Counted from the stretch's first letter, positions 8,498 through 17,970 are shown. The stretch: DNA of 64,000 bases from Sphingobacterium rhinopitheci (GCF_022627575.1 NZ_JADEYQ010000010.1:57988-121987); one strand, 5' to 3'. Made by a program: numbers and translations. The notes: a model not told the origin generated them from the sequence alone.

Positions 8498-10030
8498 CTA
8501 ATCTTTTGGCATGATCTTGTAAGTAGGATCTGTATCTATGTTAACTTCGATTACGCCTTTTGCATTTCCTAATAAATTCCTACAATCAGGGCTTAAATGT
8601 CTTAGTGTGATGGTTTTGTTATGTTGCGCATACCGTTCTGTTAGTTTGTGTAAGGTCTCGATAGCAGACATGTCCACGACACGGCTTTCATCAAAATCTA
8701 TTACTACTTGTGCAGGGTCATTTTCAATATCAAATTTGTCCATAAAATTGCTCGTAGACCCAAAAAATAATGGACCATATATTTGGTAATGTTTGATGCC
8801 TTCATCATCAACAAACTTGCGGGCACGTATTCTTTTGGCATTGTCCCATGCAAATACTAAGGCTGATATAACAACACCTACCAATACTGCTAAGGCGAGG
8901 TTATGTAATAGTACTGTGATTGCAGCAACTAAAAAACCTACAATAATATCTGATTTAGGAAATTTGTTGATCGTACGAATACTAGCCCATTGAAAAGTTT
9001 TGATTGCTACAATCATCATTACCCCAACTAATGCAGCCATCGGTATTTGCTCGATAAATGGTGATGCGACCAAGATAACGAACAAGATTACGATTGATCC
9101 AATAAAAGCAGATAACTTCGTCTTTGCACCAGCATTCAAATTAACAAGGGTTTGGGCAACCATTGCACATCCGCCCATACCACCAAAAAAACCATTGCTA
9201 ATATTTGCTACGCCTTGGGCTATTGATTCTTTATTCGAGCTACCTTTTGTGTTGGTGATTTCATCAACCATATTTAAGGTTAGCAGGGATTCTATCAATC
9301 CTACACCAGCCATAACTAGGGCATAAGGGAATATGATTTTTAACGTTTCTAAGGTAAAGGGAATTTCAGGAATGTGAAATGCTGGAAAACTCCCTTTTAC
9401 CGATGCTATATCTTCCACTTTTTTGGTGTCTATATTGAAAAAATAGGCTACAGCAAATACGGCAATTATAGCAATTAAGGAAGAGGGGATAGCTTTACTT
9501 ACTTTGGGAAATACCAATACAATCGCTATGGTTAACATTACTAATCCCGCCATAATATATAGTTCAGGACCTGACATCCACGTCGTAATTCCTGCTGTAG
9601 TAATCTTAAACTGCTCGACTTGAGCCATAAAAATGATGATCGCTAAGCCGTTCAGAAAACCATACATCACCGGTTGAGGAATCAATCGTACAAACTTCCC
9701 AAATTTAAAAATACCAACCATCAATTGGAGTATGCCGGCCACTATAACGGTTGCAAACAAATATTGAACACCATGTGATGCGATCAAGGCCATCAAAACT
9801 ACAATAGTAGCCCCCGCACCGCCGGATACCATACCAGGTCGTCCTCCTAGTATAGAAGTTACTATACCCATGATAAAGGCAGCATATAATCCTGTAAGCG
9901 GGCTTAATCCAGCTAATATCGCAAAGGATAATGATTCAGGAATCATCGTCATTGCGACGGTAAGACCTGCAAGTATTTCATTTTTGTAATTTATATTTCT
10001 CCATGATTGGAGCGATGGTGACGACAGCAT
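8498..10030 (-). CDS. SulP-family anion transporter with STAS domain
   Basis: A 510-residue inner-membrane protein of the SLC26/SulP family. It has many hydrophobic segments from about 20 to 395, including the Pro-rich early motif TMIPESLSFAILAGL and a Gly-rich segment (GGFFGGMGGCAM-type), then a cytoplasmic STAS domain from about 415 to the end. SulP members carry sulfate, bicarbonate or other anions, and the substrate cannot be told from sequence. A -7 box TACTTTTG lies at 10060-10053, about 25 bases before the ATG, with no clear -33 TTG. No sulfate-assimilation or carbonic anhydrase gene is adjacent, so the context does not decide the substrate. Confidence 0.88.
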   Translation of the reverse strand: MLSSPSLQSWRNINYKNEILAGLTVAMTMIPESLSFAILAGLSPLTGLYAAFIMGIVTSILGGRPGMVSGGAGATIVVLMALIASHGVQYLFATVIVAGILQLMVGIFKFGKFVRLIPQPVMYGFLNGLAIIIFMAQVEQFKITTAGITTWMSGPELYIMAGLVMLTIAIVLVFPKVSKAIPSSLIAIIAVFAVAYFFNIDTKKVEDIASVKGSFPAFHIPEIPFTLETLKIIFPYALVMAGVGLIESLLTLNMVDEITNTKGSSNKESIAQGVANISNGFFGGMGGCAMVAQTLVNLNAGAKTKLSAFIGSIVILFVILVASPFIEQIPMAALVGVMMIVAIKTFQWASIRTINKFPKSDIIVGFLVAAITVLLHNLALAVLVGVVISALVFAWDNAKRIRARKFVDDEGIKHYQIYGPLFFGSTSNFMDKFDIENDPAQVVIDFDESRVVDMSAIETLHKLTERYAQHNKTITLRHLSPDCRNLLGNAKGVIEVNIDTDPTYKIMPKD

Positions 10031-10102
10031 ATGTATATTTAAACTAGGTCTGCAAAAGTAGATGTTTAAATAGATAAATTAAAATCTAAACTTGATCTAC
10101 TT

Positions 10103-11755
10103 TTATTGAGGCAATTTAGATCTTTTAATGAGCAATTGTAAGAGTAATAATGCACTTAACGCAAATAGAATCCAAGATATAATAGAGATACCCCAAAATT
10201 GTGTTTGATTAATATTAGCTAGTAAACAAGCTCCAATAAAAGTCGTACAGATGATGGTTAAAAATCTATTTAAACTATTATTGCGCAGTTGATCTAGGCG
10301 AAATTGGTTGAAAGCCTTACTTTCTGCTTGAATCTGAAATTCCCCATCGCTCAAGCGATCACCAATTTTTGAAAGTGTTTGAGGACCTGTCTTAATAAAG
10401 CGTCTTATTTCCCACAATGTACTCAAACCATGCTCCCATAGTTTATCTATGGAGATTTGTTTCGCTGTTATTTTTTTGATATAAGGTTTTACTTTTTCAA
10501 CCACATTGATCTGCGGGTTCAACTCTCTACCGATGCCTTCCATTAATACAATACCTTTTACTAAGAGGTAAACATGATCGGGCATGATGATGTTATTTTG
10601 GTTTAGAATATGTGAAAATCGCGTAAATAAAGCCTTGATGTCAATATCTTCGAGGTTTTGATTATCAATTATATGCATGAGTTCATCTATAGCTCTTTCT
10701 AAGACTTTCTCGTTTTCGATATCTATTTGTATCGCCATCTTTTTGATGGTCGATACTAATCTATTGGAATCTTTATGAATAAAATAAATAATAAAGTCTT
10801 CTAATCGCTCACGATCTTTTGGTAATACTTTGGCCATTGCTCCCATATCAATAAAAGATATTTTCCCTTGTGGAGTTACTAAAATATTACCTGGATGTGG
10901 ATCTGCATGAAAAAAACCGTGTTCTAGTATCTGCTTTAAGAATAAGTTTAGGAGTTGATCTAGCGTTTTTTCGATATCTAAATTGTAGCGCTTCAATCCT
11001 TCAATATCATTGATCTTGACACCTTCAATAAAGGATATACAGATAATATTGTTGTTGGATAGCTGACGATAAGGCTTCATGAGTTGGACGGTGTGGTCCT
11101 CCGCAAAATTGCGCCTGAAGTGTTCTATATTGTTTAATTCATTGTTGAATGATAGTTCTTCTTGAAGGCTTACGGCAAAAGCTTCAAATACATAGATTAG
11201 ATTAATCTCTTTGACAAGGTTATAATAATTTGTCAATAGGGTGATAAGGTCCCTTAACAACTCTAGGTCGGCATATACAATTTCTTGAATGTTAGACCGT
11301 TTTATTTTTAAGATTACATTGTTCCCATTGACGAGCTTCGCTTTGTAAACCTGCGCTATGGAAGCTGAAGCCATCGGAATTGGATCTATATCCAAGAAAT
11401 ATGCGGATGGTTCAATTCCTAATTCCTCTATCAAAACCTTGTTTATATCCAGTGGTTCTGGAGCGACATCATCTTGAAGTTTTTTAAATTCAGTGATTAA
11501 CTCTTTTGGAAATAGATCCTCACGAGTAGATAGTGTTTGCCCAAATTTGATAAATGTTGGACCTGCTTCTTCTAAAGCACGACGTATACGCTGATAAAAG
11601 TCTTGATTGGGTGTAGGTGCATCTTGATTCTTACTTCTTTTAGTAGAGGAAAGTACTTTAGCTTGTAGATCTTCAAATCCATACTTGCTCAGTATGGATG
11701 TCAATTTACTAGCTCTTTTAAGCTTAGCGGTCTGTTTACCAAATGGATTTTGCAT
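10103..11755 (-). CDS. AarF/UbiB (ABC1) family atypical kinase
   Basis: A 550-residue member of the ABC1/ADCK/UbiB family. The N-terminal family motif reads GPTFIKFGQTLSTR (about 50-63), the nucleotide-binding Lys is in VILKIKR, and the catalytic and metal loop is HADPHPGNIL (about 281-290) with FIDMGAMA after it. Two hydrophobic helices at the extreme C-terminus (about 497-545) anchor it in the membrane. In proteobacteria this family supports ubiquinone synthesis. Bacteroidota mainly make menaquinone, so a role in quinone or lipid handling is inference. It is on the same strand as SulP, 72 bases upstream of it. Confidence 0.85.
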   Translation of the reverse strand: MQNPFGKQTAKLKRASKLTSILSKYGFEDLQAKVLSSTKRSKNQDAPTPNQDFYQRIRRALEEAGPTFIKFGQTLSTREDLFPKELITEFKKLQDDVAPEPLDINKVLIEELGIEPSAYFLDIDPIPMASASIAQVYKAKLVNGNNVILKIKRSNIQEIVYADLELLRDLITLLTNYYNLVKEINLIYVFEAFAVSLQEELSFNNELNNIEHFRRNFAEDHTVQLMKPYRQLSNNNIICISFIEGVKINDIEGLKRYNLDIEKTLDQLLNLFLKQILEHGFFHADPHPGNILVTPQGKISFIDMGAMAKVLPKDRERLEDFIIYFIHKDSNRLVSTIKKMAIQIDIENEKVLERAIDELMHIIDNQNLEDIDIKALFTRFSHILNQNNIIMPDHVYLLVKGIVLMEGIGRELNPQINVVEKVKPYIKKITAKQISIDKLWEHGLSTLWEIRRFIKTGPQTLSKIGDRLSDGEFQIQAESKAFNQFRLDQLRNNSLNRFLTIICTTFIGACLLANINQTQFWGISIISWILFALSALLLLQLLIKRSKLPQ

Positions 11756-11866
11756 AATACCCGTCGACGTTATAAGTTAAAAATAAATATTTTAAAGTAA
11801 TTAAACTTTATTTCTTCAGTTTTTATTTAGGTTTTTATAGTTCATATGCGTAGCCTAAATCATATT

Positions 11867-12880
11867 TTACAATTCTAGTTTAAATACATTGCCGTTTGAT
11901 CCAGTAAGATATACCGTTTTATTATCAGTACTCTTTCCTAAAGTGTTAAAGCTTTCTTTAGAAATATTAGTCCAATTTTTACCCCCATCGTAGGAGATAT
12001 CAGTGCCCGAAGTTCCAGTTGCAAATAATTTGTTTTTCGTAAGGTACATGACGTCTGAGCGATAGCCTAAAACAGGCGTTTCTGGTTTGGACCAATTTTT
12101 ACCACCGTCATAGGTTAAGAGTACATTGTTTCGGTTATCTTGATCCAGCATGTAATTCCCGCCAACCGCTATTCCTGTTTTATCGTCTAGAAAATCTATA
12201 GCGAATATACCCGAACTATTATTCCCATACCAAATAGGACATTCATATTTGTCGATTTTTAACTTTTTCGGACTATAATAGAAAAATCCTGAAAATGCTC
12301 CTCCAGTACCTATTAGCACAAAATCTTTGAATGCTTGAATGTTGGATCCTGAGGCGGCAAAAGCTGCTTCACCTTCTTCTGCGTATAGCATAAAGTCGTT
12401 ACTGACGTCGATCCATGATTTTCCTTTATCTGTAGATTTGAGCAATTGAAAGGAACCATCAATAGGATCTCCAACTATATATCCTGTATTGCCGTAGAAA
12501 TCCATCGCGTCCAAAAATATCGATGAACGCTCATCTTTATATACTTCTTTCCATGTCTTGCCAGCATCTGTTGTGCGCAATATAACAGCTGGGCTTCCAG
12601 AACTCATTATAACAGCATCTTTTTTCGAAAAAATAGCTATATCTCTAAAATCGAATTTTTCATATCCTACCGGATTTACCCATGTCCAATCTATGCCTGC
12701 ATTTGTACTATATCCTACGGTACCATTGCTACCTGATACCCATACCACATCGTTTTTGTAGGTGTCTAACCCCCTGAAGCTAGCCGGTATATTTGTAGTT
12801 AAAGGTATGAATGTTTGTGCTGGCGCAATAAGTGATGTGAATGCGAGTACTATTGTTGTAGCAAAATATTTAACCATCAT
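11867..12880 (-). CDS. Secreted beta-propeller, Ycf48/BNR-repeat like
   Basis: A 337-residue protein with a signal peptide (MMVKYFATTIVLAFTSLIAPAQ, cleaved after about residue 22). Repeated blades carry Asp-box/BNR-like turns such as STNAGIDWTW, TTDAGKTWKE, STDKGKSWID, TYDGGKNWSK and SYDGGKNWTN. These repeats mark sialidase-like or Ycf48-like propellers. In Bacteroidota such proteins are usually annotated as oxidoreductases or photosystem-stability-like without a known reaction, and I assign none. It starts two bases after the stop of yceH and is very likely co-transcribed with it. Confidence 0.75.
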   Translation of the reverse strand: MMVKYFATTIVLAFTSLIAPAQTFIPLTTNIPASFRGLDTYKNDVVWVSGSNGTVGYSTNAGIDWTWVNPVGYEKFDFRDIAIFSKKDAVIMSSGSPAVILRTTDAGKTWKEVYKDERSSIFLDAMDFYGNTGYIVGDPIDGSFQLLKSTDKGKSWIDVSNDFMLYAEEGEAAFAASGSNIQAFKDFVLIGTGGAFSGFFYYSPKKLKIDKYECPIWYGNNSSGIFAIDFLDDKTGIAVGGNYMLDQDNRNNVLLTYDGGKNWSKPETPVLGYRSDVMYLTKNKLFATGTSGTDISYDGGKNWTNISKESFNTLGKSTDNKTVYLTGSNGNVFKLEL

Positions 12881-12882
12881 AA

Positions 12883-13545
12883 CTATGTCAATTCAGCTAT
12901 TAATCTATCAAATTCTGATCTTAATAGTGCTAATTCTGTCTCTAATGTTTGTACACGTTCTTCTAGTACTGAAACTTGCGAAGTTGAATTTGAAGAGCCC
13001 TGTTCAACCTGATTTGCGTCATAAAGCTCTTCGTCAAAGGTGGAGAATAAATGAATATAACGTCCTTCTTTTTGGCCTGCTTTTTTTGGTAACAATTTAA
13101 CGTAAGCCGGTTCTTCTGAAGCTAATTTATGCAATACCTCGTTGACTTCCTCGAGCGTCTCAAATTCATATAATCGTCCTGAATTGGAGTTTATTTCGCC
13201 ACTTGTTAATGGTCCTCTTAAGAATAATAAACATAAAACTGCCAATTCAGCGGGGACTAATGGATATTTTATAGCAATATTGTGCTTATATTTGGCTACA
13301 CGAGAACCTCCACCTACCACAGTAGATATTAATCCTTTTTTCTTCAGGCTATCTAATGTTTCTACAAGGATGGATTCGTCATAGTTTACCACAGGTTTTC
13401 TTGAAGATTTTTGATTACTTGCAGCTTGTAGGCTGTTAATTGTCATTGGGTAATATTCGGGTGTTGTTTTTGATTTCTCTAATAGAGCACCCAAAACGCG
13501 TATTTCTGTGGCCGACAATTGTGGCAAGCTTGTGTTTTCTTCCAT
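12883..13545 (-). CDS. YceH family protein (UPF0502/DUF480)
   Basis: A 220-residue protein with two winged-helix-like DUF480 domains. It begins with the family signature LSATEIRVLGALLEKSKTTPEYYPMT split over residues 10-35, followed by AASNQKSSRKPV. A C-terminal coiled coil (about 190-218, VLEERVQTLETELALLRSE) is typical of the family. The molecular function is not established; the fold suggests nucleic-acid binding. It is the first gene of a probable two-gene operon with the propeller gene. Confidence 0.82.
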   Translation of the reverse strand: MEENTSLPQLSATEIRVLGALLEKSKTTPEYYPMTINSLQAASNQKSSRKPVVNYDESILVETLDSLKKKGLISTVVGGGSRVAKYKHNIAIKYPLVPAELAVLCLLFLRGPLTSGEINSNSGRLYEFETLEEVNEVLHKLASEEPAYVKLLPKKAGQKEGRYIHLFSTFDEELYDANQVEQGSSNSTSQVSVLEERVQTLETELALLRSEFDRLIAELT

Positions 13546-13594
13546 TTTAACAGTTGTTATTCAATTTCTAAGTTAACAATTATTTAGTTCGTTG

Positions 13595-13602
13595 TATTTT
13601 TG
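13595..13602 (+). promoter_or_regulatory. -7 box upstream of the HDAC-family gene
   Basis: TATTTTTG exactly matches TAnnTTTG. There is no convincing -33 TTG at the right distance. Start of transcription is expected near 13607, which argues against any translation start before that point. Confidence 0.4.
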
Positions 13603-13623
13603 TATTTCCTAAAATATATTATT

Positions 13624-14529
13624 TTGCTAAAAATTGCTTTTCATCCTGCGTATATATATCCGGTTCCTGAAAACCATCGTTTTCCGATGCTAAAATATGA
13701 ATTGATACCCTCACAATTGCTATATGAGGGTATAATTACAAAAAACAGTCTTTTTGAGCCTAAAAAAGTAGATTTTCAAACTGCTTGTTTAGCACATGAC
13801 ACCGATTATGTACGCCATCTTTTTGACGCAACCATTAATCCTAAGATGCAGCGCCGAATTGGCTTCCCTTGGTCTCAGCAGCTAGTAGATCGGGAGCGAT
13901 ATTTGGTAGATGGGACTATTCAGTCTGCTTTATTTGCTAGGCAATATGGTATTTCATTTAATGTGGCTGGAGGTACGCATCATGCGGGATATGATTATGG
14001 GGAGGGTTTTTGTATGCTCAATGATCAAGCAATAGCTGCTACTTATCTTTTGGATCAAGGATTGGCAAAACGGATATTGATTATTGATCTTGATGTACAT
14101 CAAGGTAATGGTACGGCTCATATCTTTCAAAATTCCAGAGCAGTTTTTACATTTTCAATGCATGGCGCGAAGAATTTTCCTTTTATCAAAGAAAAATCTC
14201 ACGTTGATATTGAATTGGAAGATGGCTTGACAGATGATATTTATTTAAGCTTATTGGAATCCAATTTAAAAAACTTATTTGATACAGTAGATCCAGATTT
14301 TGTCTTTTATCAAGCTGGAGTTGATATCTTGGAAACCGACAAATTGGGCAAATTGAAGGTAACTCCACAGGGCTGTAAGGCGCGGGATTACCTCGTATTA
14401 TCATCCTGCAGGCACTATAATATTCCTGTTCAAGTAAGTATGGGAGGGGGGTATTCTGTTCATATCAAGGATATTGTCAATGCGCATGTCGAAACGTATA
14501 AAGCGGCAGTAGATATTTATGAATTTTAA
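13624..14529 (+). CDS. Histone deacetylase/acetoin-utilisation family amidohydrolase
   Basis: A 301-residue Zn-dependent hydrolase of the HDAC superfamily, which removes acetyl or similar acyl groups from lysine or polyamine substrates. The HH pair (119-120) sits in GGTHHAG, the metal motif D155-L-D157-V-H159-Q-G-N-G-T is intact, and a second metal Asp lies in YQAGVDILETD. The start needs comment. Homologues begin at the first strand (LKIAFHP), and the only codon there is TTG 13624. An in-frame TTG at 13600 overlaps a -7 promoter box, and the first ATG (13687) would delete the first strand. The bacterial substrate is unknown. Confidence 0.82.
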   Translation: MLKIAFHPAYIYPVPENHRFPMLKYELIPSQLLYEGIITKNSLFEPKKVDFQTACLAHDTDYVRHLFDATINPKMQRRIGFPWSQQLVDRERYLVDGTIQSALFARQYGISFNVAGGTHHAGYDYGEGFCMLNDQAIAATYLLDQGLAKRILIIDLDVHQGNGTAHIFQNSRAVFTFSMHGAKNFPFIKEKSHVDIELEDGLTDDIYLSLLESNLKNLFDTVDPDFVFYQAGVDILETDKLGKLKVTPQGCKARDYLVLSSCRHYNIPVQVSMGGGYSVHIKDIVNAHVETYKAAVDIYEF

Positions 14530-14580
14530 ATTTTCCTGCCCTCAGCAATAATCTTTACTTTTGACTATTAAATTTATACT

Positions 14581-15639
14581 ATGTTTTTTCATCAAGACGC
14601 TATTTTCGAAAATCTTTCTATTCATCATGTAGGTAATAAATCTAATGATGAGTTTTATATATTATCCGAACAACCTATTGAACTTCATAATGACGAGATC
14701 CTGCCAGATCTGTTGATGCAATATTTTATGAAGCCATTTGCCAAATTGACTGAAGTCAATCGTTTCTTTCATCCCAATGAAGAGCTTCAATTGAATGAGG
14801 TTTATCATTTTACTAAGAAATTTTTTGATGGTGATATCCCTTTTCACGAATATTCGCAACAAGTCGCTAAGCATCTATACGAAGTATCGGAGCATCCCAA
14901 GATCAAATCTGGTGAGCTGTATGTTGTTTCTTTAAAAAACGTGCAGATGGAAGGTGAAGACCATAATGCTGTAGGGATTTTTAAGTCAGAGAATAAAGAA
15001 GCCTACCTAAAAGTATATCCCCAACAAGGGGGCTTTGAGCTCAATTATGAGCAGGAAGCTATAAATATTAACAAGCTTGATAAAGGTGTTGTTATTGTAA
15101 ATACGGAAGCTGAGGAAGGATTCAAGGTGCTTGTAGTTGATCAAACTAATCAGTCTGATGCCGTCTATTGGAAAGATAATTTTCTTCAATTAAAGTCTAG
15201 AAATGATAATTTTCAGCAGACAGGTAATTTGATGAAAGTATATAAAAATTTCGTTAACGAGAAGTTGGATGATATTTTTGAATTAGAAAAAGCCGATAAA
15301 ATTGAGTTGCTCAATCGATCGATGAATTACTTTAAAACTAAGGAAACATTTGATAATACGGAATTTGAAGAAGAGGTGATAGGTAACCCCAAAGCAGCGA
15401 GTCTTTTTAATGAATTTAAAGATCAATTTGCCGAAGAATTTGATATGCCTTTTCAAGCAAATTTTGATATTGCTACACCTGCAGTAAAGAAAATGCAGTC
15501 TGCTTACAAATCCGTCATTAAGTTGGACAAGAATTTTCATATCTATATACACGGCAAGCGTGAGTACCTAGAGCAGGGATATGATGACGATAAGGGAATG
15601 AATTATTATAAGTTGTTTTATAAAAATGAAAGCGAGTAG
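14581..15639 (+). CDS. Nucleoid-associated protein, NdpA/YejK family
   Basis: A 352-residue cytoplasmic protein matching the 37-kDa nucleoid-associated (NdpA) family. The N-terminal segment carries an ISIHHVG-like strand and the middle contains the NRFFHP region. It has an acidic overall composition and a conserved C-terminal NFHIYIHGKREYLEQG block. Members associate with the nucleoid, but the biochemical role is poorly defined. It begins 51 bases after the HDAC-family stop and overlaps the start of the next gene by 14 bases, so the three are likely co-expressed. Confidence 0.78.
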   Translation: MFFHQDAIFENLSIHHVGNKSNDEFYILSEQPIELHNDEILPDLLMQYFMKPFAKLTEVNRFFHPNEELQLNEVYHFTKKFFDGDIPFHEYSQQVAKHLYEVSEHPKIKSGELYVVSLKNVQMEGEDHNAVGIFKSENKEAYLKVYPQQGGFELNYEQEAININKLDKGVVIVNTEAEEGFKVLVVDQTNQSDAVYWKDNFLQLKSRNDNFQQTGNLMKVYKNFVNEKLDDIFELEKADKIELLNRSMNYFKTKETFDNTEFEEEVIGNPKAASLFNEFKDQFAEEFDMPFQANFDIATPAVKKMQSAYKSVIKLDKNFHIYIHGKREYLEQGYDDDKGMNYYKLFYKNESE

Positions 15640-16702
15640 AAATACACGTTTGTCGAGGATAAAATATTATTGGATAATCAGTGTTTGTCTGATTATCCAA
15701 TTCCTTATCTTCCTTGTCAAGGATAACACCATTTGGGTCGAATATTACTATTCTAGAGCCGCCTATCCAATTATTGCTTACCTCAATAAGTTTTTGTTTT
15801 CTTGGATACCCTTTAGCATAGGGGATATTTTTTATGGCTTGATGGTACTGCTTTTTACTGTGTCGATCAGAAAGATAATAGGCTGTAGCTTTCGTCGAAA
15901 ATGGAATTTAGTAGCACAACATATCCTGCATTTAGTTACCGTTATTCTATTGCTGTATACTTTCTTCTATGTAAATTGGGGATTGAATTATTATAGACAA
16001 CCGATCGCGACTTCAATAGGCTTGGATTTAAAGAATACCACTAAGGAGGATTATTTACAGGTCTTAGAGAAATATATTCTGAAGGCCAATGCCTTGCGTC
16101 ATGAATTGGATTTGGATAAGTATCCTAAAGATGGGGTAAAGCAAGATATGGAATATTTGATGCAACAAGACACGGTCTTTGCAGGTATTCTTAGTAAGAC
16201 GCAAATCAAAATCAAACATCCTATATCTAGCGAATTGATTTCTTATTTTACGGTATCGGGGTATTTTAATCCTTTTACCTCCGAAGTACAAGTGAATAGC
16301 ATTATCCCGAAACCTGGCTATCCTTTTGTCAATGTTCATGAATTAGCACATCAAATGGGAATTGGATTTGAAGATGATTGTAATTTTATAGCCTTTCGGA
16401 AATTAGTACATCACGATAATTTGTGGTACCGATATTCGGCCTATTACAATGCTATTCAAGCCTTACTACAGCCTATCTATGCTGACAAGCAATTAGTAGA
16501 AAAATATAGAAAATTAATGTCCCCAAAAGTGAAAAATGATCTCCAGCAAGAGTATGCGTTTTGGCGCTCATATACTGGATTTTTGGACCGAATATCTTCC
16601 ATCTTCTATAATGGGTATCTTCAGCATAATAATCAGCCTGAGGGCTTAGAAAGATATAATATGATGGCAAGACTTATTGTTGCTTGGGACAAGCAACAAT
16701 AA
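15626..16702 (+). CDS. DUF3810 membrane protein with HExxH-like motif
   Basis: A 358-residue protein with three N-terminal membrane helices (about 13-31, 58-78 and 94-118), then a large extracytoplasmic domain. This domain carries HELAHQMG near residue 237 and a downstream acidic segment (GFEDDCNF), an arrangement typical of gluzincin-type metalloproteases. The family is DUF3810, common in Bacteroidota; protease activity is suggested by the motif only. The gene overlaps ndpA by 14 bases. A long perfect hairpin begins inside its last codons. Confidence 0.78.
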   Translation: MKASRNTRLSRIKYYWIISVCLIIQFLIFLVKDNTIWVEYYYSRAAYPIIAYLNKFLFSWIPFSIGDIFYGLMVLLFTVSIRKIIGCSFRRKWNLVAQHILHLVTVILLLYTFFYVNWGLNYYRQPIATSIGLDLKNTTKEDYLQVLEKYILKANALRHELDLDKYPKDGVKQDMEYLMQQDTVFAGILSKTQIKIKHPISSELISYFTVSGYFNPFTSEVQVNSIIPKPGYPFVNVHELAHQMGIGFEDDCNFIAFRKLVHHDNLWYRYSAYYNAIQALLQPIYADKQLVEKYRKLMSPKVKNDLQQEYAFWRSYTGFLDRISSIFYNGYLQHNNQPEGLERYNMMARLIVAWDKQQ

Positions 16703-16717
16703 GTCTGTCTTTTTTTT
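16671..16717 (+). terminator. Terminator overlapping the 3' end of the DUF3810 gene
   Basis: GACTTATTGTTGCTTG (16671-16686) pairs perfectly over 16 bp with 16690-16705 around a 3-base GGA loop, followed by TGTC and eight T (16710-16717). The stop codon TAA (16700-16702) lies in the 3' arm. Confidence 0.8.
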
Positions 16718-16724
16718 AATACTT

Positions 16725-17303
16725 TTAGATTAAATCAAGAATATCATTGATCAATGGGTACGTATTTTCTTTAACTTTAGCGAGTTCTTTTTTACTTAAC
16801 CATTCGGCCTCTGTGATATCTTCTTCGAGCTGTGGAGTCAATTTGGGATTTTTGTTGACACCCATATCATACCATTTAGTTTGCTTCAATACAAACTTAC
16901 CGCGCATTTGATAGGTGTGATAGGTAGTGGCAATTTTTTTGCCCAAATAATCTATTTTAATGCCGCATTCTTCTTCTACTTCTCGAAGAGCAGCATCTTT
17001 CATTTTTTCTCCTTCTTCGACCTTTCCTTTTGGTAAATCCCATTTGCCTAGGCGGAAAATAAATAAATAATCACCATCGCTATTTTTGACTAATCCTCCG
17101 GCAGCATGGATGATTTTTATACCTGCGATAACCTGTTCAAAGATTTGATCAATATCGGGATGTACATACAGATAGGTATTTTTTTTATTTTTACTTGTAT
17201 TGTTGAAAAGTTTTTCCAAGTCAATATCTTGTAATCCAATAGTTTGTACATTTTTCTTGATTAATGGAGCAAAATCTGCTAAAATAAGCAGGCTTTGGTT
17301 CAT
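16725..17303 (-). CDS. NUDIX hydrolase with N-terminal extension
   Basis: A 192-residue NUDIX protein. The Nudix box runs G-KVEEG-E-...-REVEEECG in the second half (about residues 103-125 from the chosen start), preceded by the typical LPKGK strand. A ~70-residue N-terminal region precedes it and I cannot assign a domain to it. NUDIX enzymes hydrolyse nucleoside diphosphates linked to another group; the substrate is unknown. I start it at ATG 17303. The ATG at 17327 would overlap the pyrE start codon head to head and cross the pyrE promoter box. Confidence 0.82.
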   Translation of the reverse strand: MNQSLLILADFAPLIKKNVQTIGLQDIDLEKLFNNTSKNKKNTYLYVHPDIDQIFEQVIAGIKIIHAAGGLVKNSDGDYLFIFRLGKWDLPKGKVEEGEKMKDAALREVEEECGIKIDYLGKKIATTYHTYQMRGKFVLKQTKWYDMGVNKNPKLTPQLEEDITEAEWLSKKELAKVKENTYPLINDILDLI

Positions 17304-17321
17304 ATAAATTTTATAAATTTG
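17295..17321 (+). promoter_or_regulatory. Probable pyrE promoter
   Basis: TTG at 17295-17297 and TAAATTTG at 17314-17321 are spaced by 16 bases, one short of the usual range. The pyrE ATG begins only four bases after the box, so the transcript would have essentially no leader. Confidence 0.5.
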
Positions 17322-17325
17322 TGCC

Positions 17326-17970
17326 ATGAATAATTTAAATGAGGTTGAACAAAAAGTTGCTGAATCCTTATTGCAAATTAAAGCAATAAAATTGCAACCT
17401 AAAAGTCCTTTTACTTGGGCTTCGGGTTGGAAGTCTCCAATTTATTGTGACAATCGTGTTACGTTGTCACATCCATCTATAAGAACGTACATCCGCCAAA
17501 ATCTTGCACAGTTAATTCAAGAAGAATTTGGATCTGTAGATATGATCTCTGGTGTGGCTACAGCAGGTATCCCTCAAGGTGTGTTAGTTGCACAAGAATT
17601 GGGCTTGCCATTCTCTTACGTGAGAAGTAGTGCTAAAGATCATGGTCGTCAAAATTTAATCGAAGGTGAAGTAGTTTCGGGCCAAAGGGTCGTAGTAGTA
17701 GAAGATTTAGTATCAACTGGGAAAAGCTCTTTGCAAGCGGTAAAAGCACTTAGAGAGGCAGGATGTAATGTAGTAGGATTGATATCAATTTTTACGTATG
17801 GCTTAGATCAAGCTAAAGTGAATTTTGCGGAAGCAAAATGTCCTTTGTTTAGTCTTTGTGATTACAATGCACTAATTCAGGTTGCTGTAGATAAAAGTTA
17901 TGTTTTGGAATCTGATATTGAACTATTAGAACAATGGCGTAAGGACCCAGCAAACTGGTCTGCACAATAA
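17326..17970 (+). CDS. pyrE: Orotate phosphoribosyltransferase
   Basis: A 214-residue type I phosphoribosyltransferase that makes orotidine 5'-phosphate from orotate and PRPP in pyrimidine synthesis. The PRPP loop VVVVEDLVSTGKSS lies near residues 125-138. The N-terminal SPFTWASGWKSPIYCD block is characteristic of PyrE, and the flexible loop has KDHGRQN. The length is normal. It is followed after 26 bases by an SRPBCC gene on the same strand. Transcription probably starts at or within a few bases of the ATG. Confidence 0.95.
   Translation: MNNLNEVEQKVAESLLQIKAIKLQPKSPFTWASGWKSPIYCDNRVTLSHPSIRTYIRQNLAQLIQEEFGSVDMISGVATAGIPQGVLVAQELGLPFSYVRSSAKDHGRQNLIEGEVVSGQRVVVVEDLVSTGKSSLQAVKALREAGCNVVGLISIFTYGLDQAKVNFAEAKCPLFSLCDYNALIQVAVDKSYVLESDIELLEQWRKDPANWSAQ

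Noticed and set aside
12558..13384. Plus-strand frames opposite the propeller gene and yceH
   Set aside because: Low-complexity shadows without start context, motifs or signals.
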